The notes beneath the pieces were generated by a model that saw only the letters and a program-made list of their open reading frames with translations, was not told the DNA's origin and ran no database searches. From Phyllostachys edulis (taxonomy: Eukaryota > Streptophyta > Magnoliopsida > Poales > Poaceae): a stretch of 64,000 bases of DNA. The position numbers and the translations under genes were made by a program. Position 1 is the first letter of the stretch, and the number at the start of each line of letters is the position of its first letter. This document shows, one piece after another, positions 1 through 12,004 of the stretch. The stretch covers positions 105,538,999 to 105,602,998 of the forward strand of contig CM070562.1 in the NCBI GenBank assembly GCA_036346405.1, given 5' to 3'.

Positions 1-4
1 ATCC

Positions 5-450
5 GTGATTTGCTTCGAGTGTGGTGGCCCCAACCACATCCGAGCAAGCCGCCCTAAGCCGAGAAGGGCAAGAACGACTATGGCGGTTCGGGCAAACGAC
101 TACACCGACAAGTACCGCAACAAGAAGCCTCCACTCGGATGCTTGAAAGAAGAAGAAGTTCCGCAACTTTGGCAAAGCCAAGAAGTCTTCCACCGCGTCC
201 TCACGCTTTCGGCGACCTCGACCTCGGCGAGGTGGAAGGATGGAGCGGCGATGACGGGACGGGTGACCAAGAGCCCAAGGATGGCGGCGACGACTTCTCG
301 GCAAGATGTGCTTCATGGCCCTCGAGGGCGAACTTCGTGACAATGAACACTCCGACTTCGGACGAGGTAGATCCCACCTCTGAGCAGCTCAATCATGCTT
401 TTCTTAAGCTAGGAGGTTTTCATGCTAAAGCTAAGGCTAGGTGTCTTTGA
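5..450 (+). pseudogene. gag C-terminal part with zinc knuckle (broken)
   Basis: Gag packages element RNA through a CCHC zinc knuckle. The sequence shows CFECGGPNHIRASR at 11-52. Two Cys and the His are in place, but the fourth ligand is Arg where Cys is expected, consistent with a single-base change. Basic residues follow. In another frame, 139-450 gives a Gly/Asp/Glu-rich segment with DGGDDFSA and a tail containing LNHAFLKLGGFHAKAKA, as in SIRE-type gag proteins. The frame switch near 140 shows a broken gene. The start lies outside the window. Confidence 0.75.
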
Positions 451-2011
451 GTTAGAGAAGGAAATAGATAGACTGTCACTAGAGATTATTGCTCTTACAT
501 CCGCCCTTCTAGTGATGATTGTGATACTTGCTCGCTTTGTTTGGTTGATATGGAGAAGTTAAGGACCTCACATGATAGTGTGTCCTCCAAACTTGATAGT
601 GTTAAGGTGGAGAATGTTAGTGCGCTTCTTTGAGTTAGAGTTGAGTAGGATGGTCATTACCCTACTTATTACCGATGAGACTACTTCTCCCACCTCATGT
701 GAGGGTAAGGACATTGTTTGCTAGAGGATCTTATGCCATGCTCCTTGATCTGCCTTGAGTCTTGTGAAAATTGCAATAACTTGAAGATGAACTTAAACAG
801 GCGGATCATAAAATTGTTGAACTACAAGCTTCTTTACTTGAGCCGATTGTTTCATGCTTGAACTGTCCTAAGTTAATCTGGCTGAACTTGAGGTCGTCTC
901 CAAACAGCTTCAAGATATGATTGATCATGAAAGGAAGTTGGCTCGGTTTGCTTCTAAGGACCTGTTAGCTCACCATGCATTAAGTGTAACAAACTAAAAT
1001 CGACTTGATTGCTTTGGATGAGAAATGTGTGAAGCTAACTAAGGATCTTCTAGAGAAGCCACATTGTGCTTGCAATATGATTGTGGAGAAGGGGAGAAGC
1101 CCTGGGTAAGGATGAGGCGCTTAGCAACGTGAACCAAGCGGCTAGCGAGGGGATCGTCCCTTCAGAGTCGGTGTGGCGTGCACAAGCCATTCTTCCCTCT
1201 CGCCGCTGGTTCTTCTTTTGCTCCTTACCTTCTGCTTCTCTTCTTCCCCCTGCTCTTCTTGCACCTCTCTCTTTGGAGTGTCAAGACCTTATGAACACTC
1301 TCGAGAGATTTGTAGGAGGCAAGAAGAAGCTCAATCTTATTCTAGACCAATCTAAGATCTGCAGATTTAATCGGGGTCTAGGATATGACTTCTTTGAGGA
1401 CATGAGGAAGCATCCACCGCGTGCTCGCACCCATAGCACTGTGTGATCGAGACCGAGCCCAGGACCGAGAAAGTCCATTTCAAGTCGGCGGGCTATGTCC
1501 AGGGATTTCGACAAGAAGGTAATTTCACATGTCGCTTCTACCTCTCGAAGGTGAAGTATCACCGCACCTTCGCCGAAGGATGGACACACAATGATCGATG
1601 CTTCAGCGCGCCAAGATCGCGTAGAGACCATGTTGAGTCTCTTAGGCGCATTCGTGGTCGGCCCGGACCTTGAGTGCACCTAAGACCAACACGAGGTCTA
1701 GGCTTGTTTCTTCGATGGGTTTGTGCAAAGATCGAGGACTTGGTTTTTCCGAAGTTTTACGGTTTTCGTCCTCATCTTTGCTTTCGATCGTGACTTCCGC
1801 GCCCCGAGGTAGATCTCGTTTTCCCCATCGAGATAGCTACCATGGCGTGTTCGACATATTGCGTGTGCTCACTCGCTCCTTCGTAGCGATCGGACCCGAA
1901 GAACGACTTCGGTCTACTCTAGACCTTCCGCTTTGAGTGACAGAGAGCGAGGGTAGATAGAGGTCGATCGGGCTTGACTACTTCATCTTTCGACGTGTTA
2001 TTCAAGATTGG
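451..2011 (+). pseudogene. gag/linker region of the SIRE-type element, degenerate
   Basis: The long linker between gag and protease typical of this lineage is readable only in pieces. 772-1090 reads as a Leu/Glu/Lys-rich, probably coiled-coil segment (VELQASLLEPIVSCLNC, then QLQDMIDHERKLARFASKD, ending with a Cys-containing HCACNMIVEKG). 1290-1400 gives ERFVGGKKKLNLILDQSK followed by FNRGLGYD, a conserved block of this class. Several stops and frame changes separate them, and 1440-2010 has no recognisable domain. The homologous linker is missing from the element at 36434-45948. Confidence 0.6.
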
Positions 2012-2639
2012 GTGCCAAAATCATTGTTGATTTATCCCAAGATCGAGACTTTACTCTGTTTGACTCGGAGTTCGCGGGTAGGGAAGGAGAAGGTTTGGCT
2101 TGTAGACTCCGGTTGTTCTCGTCATATGACCGGAGACTCCCGTTGGTTCTCCTCCCTAGCCCGCGCTCCAGGTGATGAGACGATCACCTTCGGAGACGCT
2201 TCGTCTGGGCGCCATCGCCAAAGGTATCGTATTAATGCTTCTTTTATTCTTAAGGATGTTGCCTTGGTTAGTAAGCTGCAGTACAATTTGCTTTCCGTTT
2301 CTCAGCTTACCGATGACGGTTTCGAGGTGAGCTTCAAGAAAAACGCTTGCAAAATTCTTGATTCTTCTAAGTTGTCCGGTTTATGGATTTCTCGTTATGG
2401 GAGGATCTTTCGTCTTTGAGTTCTCTGAGTCTTCTGGCGATCCTCTCGGTGTTTAGTTGCTACGAGTCCCGCGATCTCTCTTTCGCATAGGAGACTTGGT
2501 CATATTGATTTGACCATTTGACCCGAAAGTTAGCGACCATGATCTCATTAAGTGGTCCGCCAAACTCAAGATGGTCAAAGATCTTGTTTGCACTCCATGC
2601 CCAAGACAAGGCAAGATGGTTGCCGCTTCTCATCCTCCC
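2012..2639 (+). pseudogene. Copia aspartic protease and GAG-pre-integrase remnant
   Basis: The retropepsin cuts the polyprotein. An open stretch from 2012 to 2419 carries WLVDSGCSRHMTGDSRWF, with the catalytic DSG at about 2105-2113. It is followed by ITFGDASS, then LKDVALVSKLQYNLLSVSQL, the usual end of the Copia protease, and DDGFEVSF. A stop at 2417 ends the frame. Beyond it, remnants of the zinc-binding pre-integrase block (RRLGHIDLTI-like) run to about 2620 in other frames. The active-site triplet is intact, but the polyprotein is not. Confidence 0.75.
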
Positions 2640-3729
2640 ACACATTATTATGACCGATGCACCGGACAATTTGCTAAACATGGACCGCTTGGACCAAATG
2701 CTCGAGTCTTGATCGGAGGAGGAAGTGGTATGTTCTTGTTGTGGTCGATGACTTCTCGAGGTACTCTTGGGTGTTTTTCTTAGCCTCGAAGGACGAGACA
2801 TTTACACATTTCCGAGGTCTTTTAGTAGGTCAGTCTGTTGAGCTCCGGGTGCCTTACGAGCGATCCGCAAAGGACAATGGCACGGAGTTCAAGAATTCCT
2901 ACTTTGAGAGTTTCTGCGGTGAGGCAGTGTAGAGCACCGGTTCTCTTCTCCATACGTCCCTCGGCAAAATGGCGTTGTGGAGAGGAAGAACCGTACCTTA
3001 GTCGAGATGGCGGGGCGATGCTTGATGAGTACTCTACACCGAGGAAGTTTTGAATGAGGCCATTGCGACCGCGTGCCATGTTTGAATCGAGTTTTTCTTG
3101 GGCACTCTTGCACCACTTCTTATGAGTGAGATACTGGCGAAAGCCAGCGTCTCTCATTTTCGTGTGTTTGGTTGCAAGTGCTTTATCTTGAAGTCCGGGA
3201 ACCTAGACAAGTTCGAGTCACGTTCTGTGGCGGTATCTTTCTAGGCTACTCGACTTCTTGGCGGGCTTATAGGTGCAGAACTGCGAGTCTAGCGAAATGG
3301 TAGAAACTTGTGAGGTGACTTTTGACGAGGCGGTCAGGGACTAGGCCAGATATCTCGTGTTCTTTAGAGCGATCGAGACCATCTTTGTGGATGATGAGGA
3401 TGAGGGAGACGATGGTTGTTTACGATCCAGCCTCCTCTTCCTCCCTTGAGATGCCTTCTTCCACGGCACCTCAAGGTGATCTCCCTGCCTTCCGTTTCCT
3501 CCGGCTAGTGGCTCTGTCCTGCCTCGTCTGCACACGAGGTAGAGGCCACTTCTTCTTCTCATCCAGACCTCCCGTCATATCCGTAAAAGGCATCCTTGAG
3601 CGGATTATTGGAGACCTTTTTGAGCGTGTCACACGCTCTAAGTCCAACTTTTTCTCAATTCTGTCTCCATTCTCGCCTTTGTTGCCTCTTTTGAGCCCAA
3701 GGATGTTTGTCACGCCCTTTCGATGAGTC
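2640..3729 (+). pseudogene. Copia integrase remnant
   Basis: The integrase core is recognisable in shifting frames. VVDDFSRYSWVFFLASKDE around 2735-2800 carries the first catalytic Asp. DNGTEFKNSYFESFC at about 2872-2920 carries the second Asp. A segment around 2945-3040 encodes the conserved PRQNGVVERKNRTLVEMA block with the catalytic Glu. Further on, pieces matching the C-terminal GCKCFILKSGNLDKFESR block lie at about 3170-3220, and an acidic linker fills 3320-3700. At least four frame changes break it. Confidence 0.75.
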
Positions 3730-5150
3730 TTGGGTCAATGCCATGCATGAGGAATTAGAGAACTTTGAGAGAAACAAGGTGCTGTCGCTTGTTGAGCCCC
3801 CACGAGGCCACAATATCATTGGAACCAAGTGGGTGTTCAAGAACAAGCAGTGAGGATGGGGTAATCATCCCAAACAAGGCTAGATTGGTAGCTCGGGGTT
3901 TTCCTGTGTTGAGGTCTAGACTTGAGGAGACCTTTGCCCTCAGAGCTCGACTTGAAGCCATTAGAATCTGCTTGCCTTCGCAGCCTTCTAAGGGTTTCAA
4001 GCTTTACTAGATGGACGTGAAGAGTGCCTTTCTCAATGGCCTTATTGAGGAGGAAGTCTCGTCCGACTGACCTCAGTGTTTCGAGAACCCCAAATACCTA
4101 ACCATGTCTTCAAGCTTTCAAAAGCTGTTGTATGGACTTAAGCGGGCTCCCGTGAGCTTGGTATGAGAGGCTTAAGTCCTACTTGTTGAGTCATGGGTTT
4201 GAAATGGGTAAAGTAGACAAGACCTTGTTTATCCGTAGGCTTGGTAGTGACTTTACGCTCGTCCAAATCTATGTCGATGACATCATCTTTGGCGACTCTT
4301 CTCATGCTCTGGTTTCACGCTTCTCGGATGTCATGAGCACCGAGTTTGAGATGAGCATGATGGGTGAGTTGACATTCTTTCTTGGCTTCCAAATCAAGCG
4401 CAGACTCGGGAGGTACTTTTCTTCATCGGGCAAGTACACTCGTGATCTCTGAGACAACCGATATGAGTGATGGTAAGCTGTGTCGACTCCCATGGCTTCT
4501 ACTGACCTATCTTGACCCAGATGAGGATGGCGAGCGATTGATCAAAAGGAGTTTAGCAAAGATGATTGGCTCCTCTTGTACCTCAACGCCTCGAGACCGG
4601 ACATACATTTCTCTGTGTGTTTGTGCGCTCGTTTTGAGCTTCTCCTCGTGTTTCTCACGCCCGCGGTGAAGCGCATCTTCGGTACTGCGAGCTACCATTG
4701 ACTATGGTATCTGGTACTCTTCCTCATCTGTCTTTCCTTGAGAGCCTTCTCGGATCACGAGACTTATTGTCAGAGGATAGATAGGAAGAGCACTTCCGGC
4801 TTTGCCAATTTCTTGGCACTTCTCTTGTTTCTGGTCTTGAGGAAGCGGTCCGTGTTACAGTCCATCCGCAGAGGCGAGCACGTTCGTCTGCGGCCGATTC
4901 TTTGTAGCCAAGTGCTCTGGATGACTTCGACCTGCGGGACTTTGGGTTAGTTATCGGCGATGTTCCACTCTTTTGTGATAACACTTGCGATTAACATTGC
5001 CAAGAACCCAGCAAAGATTCCGGACCAAGCACATCGATATCCGCTTCCACTTCCTTAGAGACCATGTAGAGAAGGGCGACATAGTGCTCGGTTTGTGGAA
5101 GTGACCACCAGTTGGTGATATTTTCACCAAGCCATTGGATAGTTCGAGGT
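3730..5150 (+). pseudogene. Copia reverse transcriptase and RNase H remnant
   Basis: The RT start reads AMHEELENFERNKV and then NIIGTKWVFKNKQ at about 3738-3850. MDVKSAFLNGLIEEEV follows near 4011-4060, and LVQIYVDDIIFGDSSHALVSRF has the catalytic YVDD at 4270-4281. RNase H follows: a DEDGE block near 4518, CRIDRKSTSGFANFL near 4768-4815, and CDNTCDINIAKNP near 4975-5010. Frameshifts and stops occur throughout (for example near 4060, 4150 and 4450). Order and motifs fit a SIRE-lineage Copia element. Confidence 0.85.
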
Positions 5151-6894
5151 TTTCACTCTGTGAGGAGAGCTTGGGGTGGTCTGTCCTATGGATTTGTAGT
5201 GAGGGGAGCTTTGGGTTTCTTGCTTTACTATCTTATTTATGCTCTAGCTCCTTACTATTGCATTGCATTTTGGGTGCATTTGGGATTAGTCCTCCTAGCA
5301 TAGATTAGAGTGCTTCTTTTGTCTAGTTGTTTAGATTTCTGCTCTTATCTTGTGATTCTAGGATCTTGCTTATTAGGCATTACTTATCTCACTAGGTTGA
5401 GCTCACTCACTTCTTGTAGGTTCTAGCGAGGTTGGGCCACCCTCGGGTGAGCAGGTGCGTGTTTGCTCCTAGGTGTGTTAAGTGGGCGTTGATAGTCCTA
5501 GAGTCATATGGGGTAGATGAGAGTCGATCTGAGCCATAGTATTCTCTATATCTTATCTATGCTTTAAGAATTTGCTGTTTTATGTTTTCTTTGCCGACTT
5601 CTCGATTTATTGTTTTGGTTCAAGGGAGTTCATTTGGGAGCTTCTGGAGCTTAATATTGACATAACTCAACTTGAACTAAAAGTTGCATCTGTTGTTGAG
5701 GGGGAGTGGATCTTACGCATTTCTAGCATTCTACATTGTAATATAACTACATTGAGCCTTGATTATTATCCTGCTATGACATGTTTACAATGCTTTACAC
5801 CTTGCCATGACTTGTGCTTATTTGCTAGATTTATCATGACTTCATATGTGTAGCCTAGCTTTTGCCATGATAAGTTACTTAAAATTGCTCAACTTAAACT
5901 AAAACTTGTCATGTTAGCACTTTCGAGATTAGTCTTTCTTGAGCTATCCTTTTATGATTCATGCCATGTCAAATAAATTTGGGTAGAGTGATGAATCTAT
6001 ATTGAGCCTTAGATTGAGCTGTTTTAGTCTCTTGATGATGCATGAGTTAGTACAACTTGTTAAAAGGCAAAAAGATCTCTTTTGTGCGAAAAACCGATCT
6101 CACCAATTCTCTCCTATGAGACGGCTTGCCATTGCACTTGGCATGAACTTAGGGGAGTTTTGGGTGACCTAGACTATCTTCTTAAGCTTATCGCTTGGAG
6201 TAGTCGATAAGGCTTGAGACCTAACACATGATAAAACAAAAATCTGGTTGGAAACCACCATGAATTTCAAAAGAAAATATGTTTTATGTATTCAATGTGC
6301 TTAAAGCTACAAAAAGTATCAAGTACTTTGACCAATGTTTCATTCTTGAGCATAGCACTCTATTTGGTCTCAATTTAAGCTTCTTAGCTACGCTTAGCTT
6401 ATTGACATGGCTCGATCATCCTTGGATATCTCTAGCTAGACTTTGCTCATTGATAACTTGACTTGCTCACATAATGTACCTCATTTTCAGATTGTCATCT
6501 ATGTGTTCTAGCTAGCTTATACATATCTTGTCATGATCTAGATAGCCTTTTTATTAAGTTATGGCTTGGTGTATTACATTATGGTCATTCTCGGATAATT
6601 CTCATGGCTCTAATCGCTTAGAATAATCAAACTTCACCATTTCATCCATTGACATGTCATTTTCTCTCTTGAGCATTCTTGATGTGTTTATTGCCAAAAG
6701 GGGGAGAATAGAGAAGAAAAAGCTAGTTGGGATCATTTTAGAGCTTTGGAGAACAATTTGCTCTTTTAGTTGTTGCTCTAGTGTTCCTTCTGTCGACATG
6801 GTCATTTGTTTCACTCTTCTTCTTTGGACCATGTTGGATTCTTCAAACTCAAACTCAACTTTGCGCTTTTTCGGAGTTTGTCAATATACTCATC
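5151..6894 (+). other. long 3' non-coding region of the SIRE-type element
   Basis: About 1.7 kb separate the end of RNase H from the polypurine tract. Some SIRE elements carry an envelope-like ORF here, but I find no open frame with a convincing signal peptide or membrane pattern. The stretch is T-rich and repeats phrases such as ccttgccatgacttgtgct. The matching region of the second SIRE element (42651-44034) shares several of these phrases, so it is a conserved non-coding part of the family. Confidence 0.6.
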
Positions 6895-6905
6895 AAGGGG
6901 GAGAT
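6895..6905 (+). promoter_or_regulatory. polypurine tract
   Basis: The sequence tcatcaagggggagat lies directly before the LTR start TGAGAGACC. It matches the tcatcaaggggagat before the 3' LTR at 44046. A purine run at this place primes plus-strand DNA synthesis in LTR retrotransposons. Confidence 0.75.
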
Positions 6906-8943
6906 TGAGAGACCATGTGGAGGTCGTCCGTGTGTGTGATGAGTAATTGACATAGGTTTAGGAAGTCGAGTTTGGTTTGGGTGGTTTGGACCATGTCGCT
7001 ATGGTGCAATAGGCTCGATCGGTTTGGTCAAACTTGGTCGTATGGGATTAGGATGCATATTCTTTGATTCGACAAGTTTGGATTTTGTAATGGTAAGTAT
7101 GTTGGTTTTACGCTTTCATGTATCGGCGGTGCTATTTGATGTGTTTCTTGTCGTGTGATTGCGCAGGACATCGGGTGGAGTCGTGGCGAGACACGGTGGA
7201 CCGGACTAGGTGCAGTGGCGAGAGGTCGAACGGTCGGGATGTGTCAAGACGACGTGGACTCGAGGTGGTTGCGGCGTCTGCGAGACAAGGAGCCTGAAGC
7301 TTCCGGAAGGTGCGAGGGGCTAAACGGGAATTTCGCAAGTCGCACAAGCGGAGCGGGTCTTGGATTTAGCAGGCGAACGGGTTGGAGACCCATTAGCCAA
7401 GGGCTATAAATAGGAGTGAGTGGCTGCATCTATTGGTGTGCTGTGTGAGAGAGTTAGGGTTTTTGCTAGGGTCAAAAGAAGCTTTGAGAGTTTGTTTTGG
7501 CTTTATACTTTAGTTGGTGAGGAGTTGTTGAGAGCAGGAGTGTAGTGGCTGTGTGTTCTTGAGTTTCTTGAGTTGGGGGAAGGGAGAAGATGAGTTGATC
7601 CACCATGTAATCATTCCTCTTGTTTCAATCATGTATCTCTCTTCCTTTAGATCAATATGAGATGGTGTTTGTTTATTTTGGCTGCCTTCTTGCGTCTGTG
7701 TTCTACCGTAGATTCCCCTGCAACTTTGTTATTTCATCGAATCATTCAAGTTCTGGCAGTTTACTGTATTTGATTGAAATCGTCTTGACTCGTGTGTGTA
7801 GGGGGTCACAGCGCTTTTGTCCTCTCTTGATTCTCTGTTTGTTATGAGGAGCTTTAATGATTGATCCAGTTGTTCACTGTTTTGCCTAATTGATCGGCAT
7901 TTTTCCTGGTGTGCGAATGGTTGGTCTCTGTGCTTGAAAATTTCAGAGCCTAGGGGCGGCGTGTCCGCCCGGAGCCTGTAGCGCCTGGAACCTCCGTTTG
8001 ATGCGAGTTAAGTTTTGGGTTGTTTACCAGTGAGCTGTTGTTTTGGATTTGTTTATTATTTCTTTGTCTGAGCGTTTGATCTGGTGGTCTTAATAGCTTG
8101 GTGTGCTGCTTTCAAGCTGTGACCGATCTGTAGCTTGTTATTGTCTGGATTCATTCTTTCTGTCTTGGCTGCTTTGTTCCTGTGCAATCTGTTGTTTCCC
8201 CGCGAGCTGTGCGTGTGTTGATTTGCTTGGCAGCGGCGGCCGGTTCCCGGGCAAGAAAAAGGCCGGCGGTGGCTTTTAGCCTTGTTGAAAAATCTGAAAT
8301 TTCTTTGGGCTAATCTTTGATGCTGCAGTTCTTTCTTCGTGAGTAATCTTCAGTTCCCTGTTGAGCGGCTGTTTCTTGGCAAGAAAAAGAACTCCCCAGG
8401 CGGCGGCCTCTTACCCGCAAAAATCTTGGTTATCCTGTGCTGTGCCGTTTCCTCTGTGTTTTGCTTTGGAATAGCAAAGTAGGTAGCGGCTGGTTGTCCC
8501 GTTTTCTTGCTGGCAAAAATTCGAAGGTTGGGCGGCGGCCTGGTGCTGTTTATCTTTAATCGCAATTTCTTGCCGCTGGAGAAAAGAGAGATCCAGAGCC
8601 TTGTGGCGGCAAGTGAGCATCCGGAAAAATCGGATTAGCTGTCTTTGCCTCGAGAAAAGTATTAGCTTGTGGCTGTGTTTATTCTCGTTTCTATCGGCCT
8701 TTTTATGGATTAATCTTGTCGGCAGTTGCTTAATTTGCATCGTTTTGCTGTTTGAGTTGATGCTTTGGAGCTGTACTTCTTTTCTGTGATTGATCTCGCT
8801 ACCTGAAAAAAAAATGGAGGTACAGAAATAGCTAAGGCCGGCGCTGTTGGTTTCATTTCTTAAAGAATCAGTGTACGTTTTCCCGGGGGCAATTTTAAAG
8901 AGAGCGACATTCAACCCCCTTCTGTCGCCATTTCGGTCCTACA
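6906..8943 (+). repeat. 3' LTR of the SIRE-type element (2.04 kb)
   Basis: The LTR begins TGAGAGACCATG just after the polypurine tract. It ends with ATTCAACCCCCTTC and TTTCGGTCCTACA, the same kind of end as the SIRE LTRs at 38360 and 50990. A TATA box lies about 500 bp inside. The 5' partner LTR is outside the window, so the target duplication and age cannot be judged. The downstream 8944-9111 shows no gene or recognised repeat. Confidence 0.78.
7405..7412 (+). promoter_or_regulatory. TATA box of the SIRE-type LTR promoter
   Basis: TATAAATA in gggctataaataggag is followed about 30 bp later by a plausible transcript start and by the phrase gagagttagggttttt. The other SIRE LTRs here have TATAAATA at comparable places (37457, 45047, 50345). 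Confidence 0.6.
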
Positions 8944-9120
8944 AACTGGCCTGTAACAGAAATGAGCTCCCTAAAGGGGGTCAAGAAAGGGGACGAAAGA
9001 GTACTTAGCTCTGACATGTATCCATAAGCTGCTATGATTTTTTGTGTGTAAACCCGTGAGTTTAGAGAGAAGTTAGTAACTTGGACGTGACCTCCTTTCC
9101 GGTACTACTGCTACTTCTCG

Positions 9121-9491
9121 GAGTTTTTGGGCTAATATAGCACTTTTTATGTGTGAATTAGCAATTCTAACTTCTCTCCGTGTCAAACACAAAAATGGCA
9201 TAGAGGGGCTGCCAACAGACGACACGTCGTGAGTCCGTGCCCCTCGTCCCCCCCTTGTCCTCGCACATCGAGTCCATCTTGCACGGGCGTCAGATACATC
9301 GCATTTGAGCACGGACCAGGGAGCTCATGGTGTAGGACGGACTGAGGGGGGGGGGGGGGGCTGTTCGTGCCCCTAGCACACATACAAAGGGGTTCCGATC
9401 CTCTGGTGCATAGACTCAACGTCGTTTTTGTATTTGACGCAAAGAGGAGCTAGAATTGCTAATTTTCGATGCTATATTAGCCAAAAACTCT
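9121..9491. mobile_element. Mutator-like MITE with about 80-bp terminal inverted repeats
   Basis: The left end reads GAGTTTTTGGGCTAATATAG and the right end, reverse-complemented, GAGTTTTTGGCTAATATAG. Similarity continues inward for about 75-80 bp through attagcaattct and gtcaaacacaaaaa. Flanking 9-bp repeats tacttctcg (9112-9120) and tacttcccg (9492-9500) match at eight of nine bases, the target-duplication length of Mutator elements. There is no coding capacity. The interior holds a run of about 14 G residues near 9346-9360. Confidence 0.8.
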
Positions 9492-9727
9492 TACTTCCCG
9501 TCTTTACTTGCCTCATTCTTTCTGCGACGGTCAATGCAAAAGCAAAGGAATGCCACTCCTTGGGAGCAGCTTCCACTACTCATCGGTCATCAATGGCAAG
9601 TCATTGGAGTAGCTGGTGTTGCTACTTGCAGCTCCATATCAACTACCTTTGTGCATCCTGCAAGAATATGCTTCTGCAAAGCTGCCCGCCTGCCCATCCA
9701 TCTTGAGGAAAACGTTGCCTTGTTTTT

Positions 9728-10000
9728 CATCTGTTGCCATCGTTCTTTTTTACTTGACGTTTTTTACTTTTTACGGTCTTCGAGGTGCGGCTTTGATAGT
9801 TATTTTTTATAACTTTATATTAAGATGTAGTAATAAAATTATAATATTATGATAGTATTTTTAACGACAAATCTAATGATATAATTTTTATGTAGTCAAT
9901 CTAGATAGTTTTAAATATATTGGTGGCCAAATTTTAGAAACTTTAGAAAGTTTGATCATACGGATTCTAGGAAATCAAGTAAAAAAAGAACAGATGGAGT
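9728..10000. mobile_element. Stowaway-like MITE (probable)
   Basis: The left end catctgttgccatcgttc with ttttttacttgacg is an imperfect inverted copy of the right end caagtaaaaaaagaacagatg. The interior is AT-rich and non-coding. The ends resemble the 'ctccatctgttc' termini of grass Stowaway/Mariner MITEs, and TA lies at the right edge (ggagta). The left boundary is uncertain by a few bases because of an internal insertion in one TIR. Confidence 0.5.
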
Positions 10001-11626
10001 ATATTTTACCGTGGCCTTTACCTACTCAGTTAATGATTGGGTGACACACCTCGCATGCAGGGGCTTGGAGAGGCCGTCCTATTGTGTAGTAGCGAGTGTC
10101 CTATGTGAAGAAGGGGGTAGCAGTAGCGCGGCTAGGAAAGGTGTTCTTGCGCCCTGTGGTTCTTGATTATTCATGTACTTATGTTCCAAGTACATTGTCT
10201 CCCATGTGTTTTTGCTTGGTTGGTGACTCATTTATCATGTCATTTAATAGCTAAAAAAGATTGCCCAAATCATAAATGTACTCTCTTTTTTGTGATGTTA
10301 ACTACTGACAATAGATCTAGGAGTCACAGGCTCACAGCTCACAAGTCCCAATTTAAAGGATGTTGGCGTAGGTGAGGCAAATAGGATACTTTACTGAATT
10401 TACTGAGGTTAAGAACCTTAAGAGAAGTAGATGATGATATAGGACACCAATAGAGTAGGGCATTTTTACCGCTTGCCAAGATGTTTGTCGGATCTGGTAT
10501 GAAATTATTGGCAACTTTCACCTCCCAAAGCTTTTGCCTTTTCAAGTATGCAACGCGAGCCTTGCTGCGAGTGGCAAAGCATGTGCGCCTAACGGCCTAA
10601 GTCTCTAGTTCTCACCATCTCCACTGACGGCCACTGGTGCATTAGGTATTAGATCGACATCCCTACCACCGGTGTTGTACTGTTGTACAATGATGAACTT
10701 TGTTATTCGTTTCTAGTAGTAACTGTAAACGTGTATGGCAATTGACAAAACTTGAAATTTCAGCTCAACACCTAAGAGTTTGAACCACAAACTATAATGA
10801 ACTTGGAATTTCGATCAGCTCGACAGTACTAAATTTGCGTGCAAACAAATTTCAAACTTGTCAGTAATTGCATTGCATCCAAGTCAGCTGTTGCGAGAGT
10901 AAAAACTACAGCGAGAATTTATAGGGCCACCCACTCTGGCCATCCCATCAAAAGCCGAAGATTTGACACTGTTCTTCACCATTGGCATCCTTACAATTGT
11001 TGGCCCATGTATGTCCTCCACAGTTTCACTGAAGCACTAACAGAGAGGACGGCTAGCTGTTGTTCTTTACAGCCAGGAGCAGGAGCGACACGAGTACATC
11101 TTTGGTTTCCTTTTCGGTGCTGAGCTTCACTGTAGCTCAACATATTCTGCACCAGCTCGCCCGAGCTGCTCCAACTGCGCATGAGTAAACTGCAATGCAT
11201 GCAGCACCGCATTGAAGCCAAAGGCAATACAGGTGCAGTACTGCGTACATTGCCATCGACAGCGCAAGGTAAAGGTAAAATGTGCGCAGTTTCATGAGTC
11301 AGTTTCTCTGTGAAGGTGGCGAAAAGTCCTCAGATTCATTCACGGTGAAACTGAATCTAGCTGCAAACGCTTCTGCGGATTAAGCCTAAGCTATCCAGTG
11401 AAGCCCAGTCACGTACCAAGCTGGGACAGGCATTGCTCAAAGTAATAAGGGCGCCGAAACATCATGAGGATCAGGTTGCCATGTCGAGCACCAACCGGTT
11501 CGATGCAAAGATTCAAACTTGAGGATGGAGATGGAGACAAGAGCATGCCAAATGATTACACGAAGCATCCAAGCTGCACTTTGGACCCAACTCTTTGCTC
11601 CTGCCGTTCAAATCTAACCGACCTTT

Positions 11627-12004
11627 TTACCCCACAGACATACCACGGCATGGCAACTTTTTTTGGTAAAGAGGGGAGGGTGGATGTATGATCCCAAGAA
11701 ATTCTTGGGTAAAGACTAAAGATGACAGCAAAGCGACTGACTTCATGAGGAAGTCTCCACCCCGCTGTGATGGGCCCCGAAAGCCTCTTTTGGATCTGTA
11801 GTAGCTATGTGTGGGTGCTGCACCACCATTTCGAGTCGTCAGAAGATAACGGAACATGCCAATCTCCATGTGATCTAGAATGGCACTCCTAACACGCAGT
11901 TTACGCAAAGCCGTCCGTTTCGGTGCAAGAACGCGGCGCTCGAACTCGCCGTGCAACGCTGCGAGTTGCTCGAGCCATGCAAATATGCAATGCATAATAC
12001 GCAT
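11627..12004 (-). CDS. hypothetical 125-codon ORF beside a CpG-rich patch
   Basis: This minus-strand frame starts at an ATG at 12004 and ends at 11627. It has a Glu/Arg/Leu-rich start (LEQLAALHGEFERRVLAPKR) and a Ser/Gly/Arg-rich middle, with no recognised domain, signal peptide or membrane segment. It runs out of the CpG-rich stretch at 12010-12300, which could be a promoter for a leftward transcript. No splice structure or homolog supports it, and GC-rich DNA often leaves chance open frames. Confidence 0.15.
   Translation of the reverse strand: MRIMHCIFAWLEQLAALHGEFERRVLAPKRTALRKLRVRSAILDHMEIGMFRYLLTTRNGGAAPTHSYYRSKRGFRGPSQRGGDFLMKSVALLSSLVFTQEFLGIIHPPSPLYQKKLPCRGMSVG

Larger units (their letters stand above)
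1..8943 (+). mobile_element. Ty1/Copia retrotransposon, SIRE/Maximus-type, 3' part
   Basis: The element enters from the left edge, so its 5' LTR and most of gag are outside the window. Reading rightwards I see a gag zinc knuckle, an acidic gag tail, a coiled-coil-like stretch, protease, integrase, reverse transcriptase and RNase H motifs in Copia order (integrase before RT). Then come about 1.7 kb without coding, a polypurine tract and a 2.0 kb LTR ending in CCTACA. The long LTR, the coiled-coil linker and the long 3' non-coding stretch point to the SIRE/Maximus lineage. Every domain is broken by frameshifts or stops. It resembles the element at 36434-45948 in domain sequence and LTR end, but the LTRs are from different families. 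Confidence 0.88.

Noticed and set aside
5572..5853. Possible envelope-like ORF in the 3' region of the SIRE element
   Set aside because: Only 93 codons, hydrophobic because of T-rich DNA, without a start context, Cys pattern or conserved match in the second SIRE element.
9428..9852. Overlapping plus-strand ORFs of 78-118 codons with a plausible-looking sequence (WEQLPLLIGHQWQVIGVAGV)
   Set aside because: They run across the ends of two MITEs (9121-9491 and 9728-10000), so they cannot be one ancestral gene; no domain recognised.
10339..10545. 68-codon minus-strand ORF (KLWEVKVANNFIPDP) as a gene fragment
   Set aside because: No domain, no neighbouring exon and no promoter feature; length is within chance for AT-rich DNA.
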